This document shows positions 58,424 to 64,000 of a DNA stretch of 64,000 nucleotides, in pieces. The notes below the pieces were generated by a model. It was not told where the DNA came from. It saw only the letters and a list, made by a program, of their open reading frames with translations, and ran no database searches. The stretch comes from Owenia fusiformis (taxonomy: Eukaryota; Annelida; Polychaeta; Sabellida; Oweniidae), in NCBI GenBank assembly GCA_903813345.2, contig CAIIXF020000007.1:32103564-32167563 (forward strand), given 5' to 3'. The translations under genes were made by a program, and so were the position numbers. Numbering within the stretch: the first letter of the stretch is position 1; each line of letters starts with the position of its first letter.

Positions 58424-58563
58424 ATATCCTATGATTTTGAGGAATATCATTTTTATCTACGAGGTGATATTGATATCTGAACGAGAGTGCAAAGCGAATG
58501 AGTGTATATATCAATATCACAGAGTAGATTAAAATGATATTCTGAAAAAATCATAGGATGTTC
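58424..58563. repeat. Nested foldback 1
   Basis: GAATATCCTATGATTTT..GAATATCATTTTTATCTAC at the left pairs with its inverse at the right (GTAGATTAAAATGATATTCTG..ATCATAGGATGTTC). The arms are about 55 bp with a short loop containing GAGAGTGCAAAGCGAATG. Confidence 0.8.
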
Positions 58564-58567
58564 TTAT

Positions 58568-58832
58568 TATCCTACACTTACAAGGAGTGTACTAAATGTA
58601 TAATATCATTGCAAAATGAATTTTATGCCAAATAGAGTCAATTTGGTCGGAAATCAACAAGTGGAGTATATCGTCACAATATCCTCCGCATATTGGGTTT
58701 TCCGGAGTATATCGTCATGATATCCTCCGCCCAGAGTATATCGTTACAATATCCTCCGGATATTCATTTTGCCAATAAATATCAAATTTATTTTTTAATG
58801 GTATTATACATTTAGTACACTAAGTGTGGGAT
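58568..58832. repeat. Nested foldback 2 with three internal 30-50-bp units
   Basis: The ends TTATCCTACACTTA..GTGTACTAAATGTATAATA and its inverse (TATTATACATTTAGTACACT..AAGTGTGGGATAA) form arms of about 45 bp. Between them GAGTATATCGTCACAATATCC (or variants) followed by TCCG occurs three times (about 58655, 58703, 58734). Confidence 0.8.
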
Positions 58833-58997
58833 AATTTCTTTTACTGGACATATTTTCATTTGTATAATCAGACACATAAGGATTATATGAAAATTTATCT
58901 CTTTAAACTTAAATATATATACCTGCCATGTTAATTTACCCGAATCAGCCACCTAGTGGTGAAACTAGTAACTACCGACTAGCATCTGGGTAATAAG

Positions 58998-59769
58998 GAT
59001 TTGATTGTATCCTGCCTTCAATGTGATATTTGGTCTGCATTAGCTATATTTCAGAACGTGTTAAAGATAAACACTGTGCCTTCTTTAATACCAAATACAT
59101 CCTTTTCTTGTTCAATTTCTATTTTTTCAATCTGATGACATATATGAACTCCCTCCCCCCCCCCCCAGAGTCATAAATTCTTTGGAAAACAGCATCCTTC
59201 TTCAAAGGACTTAATTTATTTATGCTTAAATTATGGAAAGAAGTGAAACCCCTTGAACCAAGGATGAGGAAAAAGCAACTCTACAGAGTAATAAATCCCA
59301 TCAAACAAAAGATAAATAGCAACCATCATGAAAATTCTTGTAGCTTCTTTGTCTCTCAGTATCAGCATATAAGATTAGAACCAAATCCATCATCTGATAT
59401 TTGAGTCAAATATTATGCTTTTGCTTTTTTTTACTTCTTTTTTCTACTTGTATATAACCTATCCACTGGTATTTGATTTATACATTTTTTTATGCTTTCA
59501 TCCTGGCAATTTTTTCTCAACCAGAGCTCCTTTGTCCCTAGGTATCAATAAAATAAAACTTGAACCGACAGATAGCTTCTCTAAATCCCCCTGGAACTTC
59601 GTTCGATGACATGATCATGCAGTATTCACCATCTTTAGCACTTTCAAAGTGAATTAGAGCCAAAATGGTCATATCTGAACACCCACCTTTTTTTTAAAGA
59701 ATGAACCACATTTGGAAAAAAGACCTGTCTGAATGAAACAGTTTCAGCAAGAATTTAACATATTCTTTA
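58998..59769 (+). other. Non-coding, nothing certain
   Basis: Two related segments, TTCTTTGTCTCTCAGTATCA..AGATTAGAACCAAATCC (59345 on) and TCCTTTGTCCCTAGGTATCA..AAACTTGAACC (59528 on), lie 184 bp apart. An inverse relative is near 13195. I cannot say whether they are repeat or coding remnants. Confidence 0.35.
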
Positions 59770-60024
59770 CTGTTTCATATATGCTGGTTTTACTGTACCT
59801 TGAAATCATCATTGTTTTTCATTTTCAATGGGTTGCAGGTGAAATTCAAGGTGTTGAATTATGTTTTCAAGGCATTGTTTTAAAAATTCAAGGGATTTGA
59901 ACTAACCAATGAAAAATTCATGGCTTTTTTCATCTGTTGAAAAAAACAACCTTTGAAAAACCATTGAACAACCATAGTACAATCATTGATGTCCCAAATT
60001 CAAGGTTGAACATTTTTAACAGGG
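59770..60024 (-). repeat. Dispersed repeat family P3, copy 2 (inverted)
   Basis: Ends TGTCCCAAATTCAAGGTTGA..ACATTTTTAACAGGG, the exact inverse of the start of copy 1 at 51732, with TGGTTTTACTGTA near the other end. Confidence 0.8.
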
Positions 60025-60154
60025 CGGTAACTGTCTTTGACTATGAAATCACTATGTGAACTATAAATGCCAAAATGAAAAATGTCAAAAATAACATCCA
60101 GAATTCAACTTTAATACAGTATCTATTTACAGAGTCAGATCATGTTCTCCATCT

Positions 60155-61629
60155 TTATTCCTTTTTCTGTCTTTTCCGAGGACTCTCCTGGGAGGAAAAA
60201 ACTGTATTACTGCTGGTGGTGGTACTAGCTAGTTTTATATTAATGTTAAATGTGCAGTTGTCAAACTTTGATTGTCCATCATTTCCAAATATACCCTGGA
60301 TAGCACTAGCTATCTGTGTTTGGGGTTCAGCAGGGGGGCGTGGTTGAACATTTTCCATTGGCTTTCCTCCCATTGCTATTGTGCGTGATATTTCCTTGTG
60401 TTCCTCGATATCAATGCCATCTTGGTACTCTTCAAAACTACTACTGTTCCTATGGTTACTAATTTGTTTCATCTTTTCAATTGGAATGTTCGCCTTAGTC
60501 ATTGACTGACAAAGAGTTTTCCTAGCAGCATGGTTGCTATGCTTCTCTGCGGAAATCCCAGCCTTTTCACAGGCTGTCCTGAGAAAATTTGAGAGGGAGT
60601 TCTTTCCTAGAGGTGACTTGTAATACCAAGAGTCACCTCTTAGTCTGTTTACGGGTATTGTAGTGAGATAGAATGGACTGTCATCCATACTAAGTGATGG
60701 AATTCTATGTGTTCGAAACGCCTTGTATATACGTATGGGACAACGTTCACCCCCAATAGCAAAACATCTAGGTGGAACCTTACGACTATCTTCTTTAGCT
60801 GTTGTACTTCCATCACGACATTTCGAGCCCCTAGTTCGTTGAAGCTCTATATATTCAGTTCCATCGGGCATCTTTTTCAAAACAATATCTCCCCAATATC
60901 TCCCCATTCAAGTTTCCTGTGCTCATCACGAGCTCTAAAGCCGAATTGTTGGCATATCATAAACCACATAGTGAATTGTAAGTTCCAAGGAGCACTGTCA
61001 CCAAGAACGTTTTTGGTCCACAAAATATCAATCTCTGCATTGGTCAGAGCCACCGTTGCATTTGGTTTGTTTCCTTTGCCGTTTCTTGTTAAGTTTCGAC
61101 GTTTAGATGATAGAGTGTCCTGCAATAACTTAAAAGTTCTATCCCTTAAGCTGACAGAATAACCCTTGCGTCCTAAATATCTCTCGATGGAATTGATATA
61201 GGAAGTAAGTGTACCAGGCTCAAATTCAGTATCTTCACTGTTCTTTCTGCCTGACTTTTTAGCGCTTTTTACAAAATCTGCTAATAGTATATCCAGTTGC
61301 TGAGGTGGGATTTCTTCAATTGGCCTATTCTCATTTAATGATCTCAAGTGTTGTGTTACTTTATTCAGAGCAGTGTTAGTAGCGACTCGAGTGTTCACTT
61401 TCTCATTTTCATTCACAAATTCTCGGAGCTCCTGCTCTTTCATTGTCAGGTCCATTGACACGGGCTCGGATTCAGAAGGTAACGGTGTATCTCTTTCAGT
61501 TTGTTGCTCAATGTTTTTCACAAAGTCTAGTAAATCTTTGTCATCGAAGATTCCCTCATCTAAATCAAGAATAGGTTCTATAACTTGCGAATTACCATTC
61601 AGTTCAAACTCGTCTGCAAGAGCTGCCAT
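60155..61629 (-). pseudogene. Crypton-type tyrosine recombinase (KIAA1958/DUF3504-like), frameshifted by an 11-bp duplication
   Basis: Two overlapping minus-strand frames (61629-60877, 250 aa; 60907-60155, 250 aa) are halves of one recombinase. A unit AATATCTCCCC occurs twice in tandem at 60884-60894 and 60895-60905. With one unit the frame would run about 487 codons without a break. The N-terminal half has an acidic start (MAALADEFELNG) and a helical SAM-like region, and ends with the box I arginine context FGFRARDEHRKL. The C-terminal half has the box II motif HAAR (residues 126-129 of that half), then NHRN (His152) and the nucleophile candidate Tyr161 in FEEY, and a basic tail SPRKRQKKE like a nuclear localisation signal. 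Such proteins integrate and excise Crypton DNA transposons through a Tyr-DNA intermediate. There are no introns, as usual for Cryptons. The full catalytic set suggests recent activity, and the break separates the box I Arg from the rest. An assembly error is possible. Confidence 0.85.
60884..60905. repeat. 11-bp tandem duplication inside the recombinase gene
   Basis: AATATCTCCCC twice, with no mismatch. It shifts the reading frame by +2 and is the only disruption in the gene. Confidence 0.95.
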
Positions 61630-61860
61630 TTTGACTTTGTAAATATGTATAGATGGCGTACGTAAGAAAGTAGTTCGGTTTGTTTGTAAACAAACATGAC
61701 GTCATGATGATGTTCGCATGGTTATTAGAGAAATCTAACATCAAAACGAGGGAGGAGGGCTATATCGGGGTAATCGGGCAATATCGCTGGATATAGCCCG
61801 CTAGCTTTGCCATTGACTTCAATACAAATGCTTCGCTAGGTATGTAATACACCATAATAT
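61630..61860 (-). promoter_or_regulatory. Probable 5' region of the Crypton
   Basis: Upstream of the recombinase ATG lie a palindromic TTTGTAAACAAA block (61684-61695), a perfect CRE core TGACGTCA (61698-61705), and a small hairpin GGGCTATAT..ATATAGCCC (61757-61800). These GC-richer 200 bp contrast with the AT-rich flanks and probably belong to the transposon. Its outer boundary cannot be fixed because Cryptons lack inverted ends. Confidence 0.45.
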
Positions 61861-64000
61861 AACCTTCATATTGTTCACCAATGTGTTTGCTTCAGTCGTA
61901 TGAAATACCTTGATTGATCAAAATAGATAATCATAACATGGTAGCTGATCTACTTATAATACATACATGTATAGTAAAACAAACGTTAAGGAACACCATG
62001 ATGGTAGCCCATAATCATATCATTTTTAATATCAATCATTATATATATTGAGTTGAGCTTAGCTTTTTGTAGAACATATAACTGTAGAACATATCAAGGT
62101 TTCCTGGATTTTGATTCACTTGTACCATCATCTTTACCTCACTTGTAATTGTTTTGCAACAATATTTTTATCACATCTCTAATCAGCTACTACTCTGTGT
62201 GGTAACCAGTTGGAGGTGGATGTTCAGCTGAAAGAGGTCACTTCAACAGATATATATATATTTGATTCCATATGTGTCTCTGTTTTGTTTTAAAATTCAC
62301 GGCAATAGCTGAATGTGAGCCACCATAGGTCATCTTTATAATTCCTTTAGGTTTCTGTTACCATCAGCAGTCAGGAACACAAATATATATTCCTTGTCTA
62401 ACCATTTACCCTCAAAGAAAATAGTTCTCTCTAAACATGCACCTAGATAATATTCTGATAAATCGAATATCTAAAATCGTTTTCTTATATTCAATATGTA
62501 ATCATAAGCAATTCTTTAGAAAGACATAAATGGAATACCATAGACAAGTGCAGTAGATTAAGATCATTATTATACTATTATACATCTCCTCTCTAACAAA
62601 AGATAGGTAAGGACTTGTGATAAGAATCAGAACGAGTCAAGATGATTTGTAATGGTTTCCCTTATATAGAAAGATAATAGTAACATCTGATTAACCAATC
62701 CTAGCATTCAATATGGACCATTTTTACTGGATTTGCACTTGTCGTCGATTGCTAACCTTCTATAGCATGGGTTTTTTGGGCAAGCAACTTGTGAATAGAC
62801 ACCAAGGCAGGGCCAATTTCCCTCATACTCTATGTCAGAATGATAAGAGTTTAGAACTGGAGAACTGATAGCAGCATGTTAATGAAGTTGTAGTTCCTGG
62901 TCTCAATGAAGCATTACTACAATCCAGTGATTCATGGTTTCCCACATGAAATTCCTTAACTTGTCTGTCTGCATCCTGCAAAGAGAACTCACGGAATTTT
63001 TCATTCATCTTTAGTGAACTTATGTTCTGATTCATTGGTTGTAGGCTGATAGTGGTTTGGATTTGCTCTGTTGTTGTTATCGTAGGGTTTGTCCAGGTCA
63101 TATGGTTCTTTTGCTGGCTCATTTAAAAGACAATATCTATAAGATAAATCATAGGAAAATCAGACATTAAGTAAATCTGTGTTTTATTCTGTTCTTTTCT
63201 CAGCTAGGTACATAAATGTGCTAATTCTGACTAGTCCTACTAAGCAATTGTGTCCCCTCTCTAACATCCCCTGAGGGAGAAAAGTAGATATGGGTCTCCA
63301 GAGGCTTCATACAGGACTTCTCATATTCCTCAACTTATGCAATTGAACTTTTTCAAGTGGATTCAACATAATTTTTTCATTTTAATGATTCATTGACCAT
63401 AAAAAATATTTTTGATGCAGGAATCTCTTCCGTAATTGTTTCTGAAATATGATAAATAGATTTCGAATGATTCTAGATAAGAAAGGTTAAAAACTTGGGG
63501 TTGGAGTACAAATACAGTAAGTGGAACACCTTTGGTACCTCTACCAGTGTTCAACTTGGGAGGTGTTCTACTTGTAGATTTATTTAACATTAAGTCAGTT
63601 GGTCTTGGGACTCTGAAAAGTGCTCCACTAAAAGAGGTGTTCCACTTTACAGGTTCTACTATATGTAGTTGTTAAGATGGGGTAACAGTTTGATATACTG
63701 GAATTAGTCATGCCTCGAATAAAAGTACCAGATTGACATCTTATACAGCCTGTCAGAGAGAGAAAAGGTAGTTGGGGCAATCAGGCTATATCAGGAAAAC
63801 TACTCTGAGATCATGGTGTAAGGAAGGTTAGCAAGGTTCTAGATTGAGTCCAGTACTTATGAAACTGTTTTTTCATTGTTCTTTATAACTCGAATTCATA
63901 TGTTGTTAATCTTGCTGATCAAAATTAGGGCATAACTAAAATTACTGTAAGTTTGTACGATATCAAAAATTGTATCACACCCTTTTTGTCTATTTACCTT
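61861..64000 (+). other. Right-hand non-coding region
   Basis: AT-rich. Contains the MITE-like copy at 63513-63663. A minus-strand frame of 95 codons (63122-62835, MSQQKNHMTWTNPTI..) has a possible in-frame donor after DADRQ but no other support. The expected next CACNB exon (GSADS-type) was not found. Confidence 0.4.
63513..63663. mobile_element. TACAGTA..-ended MITE, copy 3
   Basis: TACAGTAAGTGGAACACC at the left is mirrored by GGTGTTCCACTTTACAGG at the right, followed by TTCTACTATA. Interior words such as GTGTTCAACTTGGGAGGTGT match the interior of 36109-36281. Confidence 0.6.

Larger units (their letters stand above)
58320..58997 (+). mobile_element. Family P2 copy interrupted by nested foldbacks
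   Basis: The left part (58320-58418) and right part (58829-58997) are colinear with the intact copy at 38290-38592: GATTCCCCATAGA, CCCATGTTACAAAATCACAA, then TTTCTTTTACTGGACATATT and GCCACCTAGTGG. About 410 bp that has no counterpart in the intact copy lies between them. The 12-bp ends seen in the other copy are degraded here. Confidence 0.8.

Noticed and set aside
60707-61642. Plus-strand frames over the recombinase
   Set aside because: Antisense shadows of the Crypton gene.
62835-63122. 95-codon minus-strand frame starting MSQQKNHMTWTN with a possible donor after DADRQ
   Set aside because: A single frame with no partner exon or homology I recognise. The RQ ending before a GTTAAG is suggestive but on the wrong strand for CACNB, so I leave it unassigned.

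Overview
This is a eukaryotic, AT-rich, intron-dominated window, most likely from a mollusc (bivalve-like) or a close lophotrochozoan. The reasons are: short exons with GT..AG borders and long introns; a 1.5 kb dispersed element opening with ATGTCCCCACC and a TCTG microsatellite, a type I associate with bivalve genomes; a KIAA1958/DUF3504-type Crypton recombinase; and very many small terminal-inverted-repeat and foldback elements. There is no bacterial organisation, no rRNA and no CRISPR. Most of the short open frames are chance or repeat-derived.

Left part (1-9.4 kb, minus strand): the 5' half of an unrecognised protein-coding gene. Four exons (9331-9395, 5112-5283, 3866-3928, 231-339) keep compatible splice phases, and the gene runs off the left edge. 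Its first exon reads as a sensible N-terminus only if one base of a T triplet at 9384-9386 is removed, so it carries either a frameshift or an assembly error.

Middle (12.1-48.2 kb, plus strand): the 5' end of a voltage-gated calcium channel beta subunit gene (CACNB). Exon 12115-12183 joins exon 15531-15626, whose product closely resembles the vertebrate beta-subunit N-terminal segment that ends in RQ just before the GSADS exon. Three or four further ATG-initiated exons follow on the same strand (31054-31374, 32530-32652, 40296-40700, 48110-48178). All end in phase 0 at a consensus donor. They fit alternative first exons giving different N-termini to one shared core. The core (SH3 and guanylate-kinase-like parts) was not found and must lie beyond 64 kb if the model is right.

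Right part (48-64 kb): repeat-rich sequence, probably still inside the CACNB intron. It holds a Crypton tyrosine-recombinase gene on the minus strand (61629-60155). That gene has all the catalytic residues but is broken by a clean 11-bp tandem duplication at 60884-60905.

Mobile and repetitive DNA is the other main content. There is a 2.8 kb piggyBac-like element flanked by TTAA (20175-22977), filled with CCATGG palindromes and keeping a fragment resembling a transposase N-terminus. There are Tc1/mariner-, hAT- and Harbinger-like MITEs, several long foldbacks, a minisatellite with a six-unit higher-order repeat (26.5-27.4 kb), a 162-bp tandem array (46.3-47.1 kb), tRNA-like sequences, and at least four dispersed repeat families with two or three copies in the window. 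One of these copies is split by two nested foldback insertions (58.4-58.8 kb). All family names for non-coding elements are inferences from termini and target duplications only.
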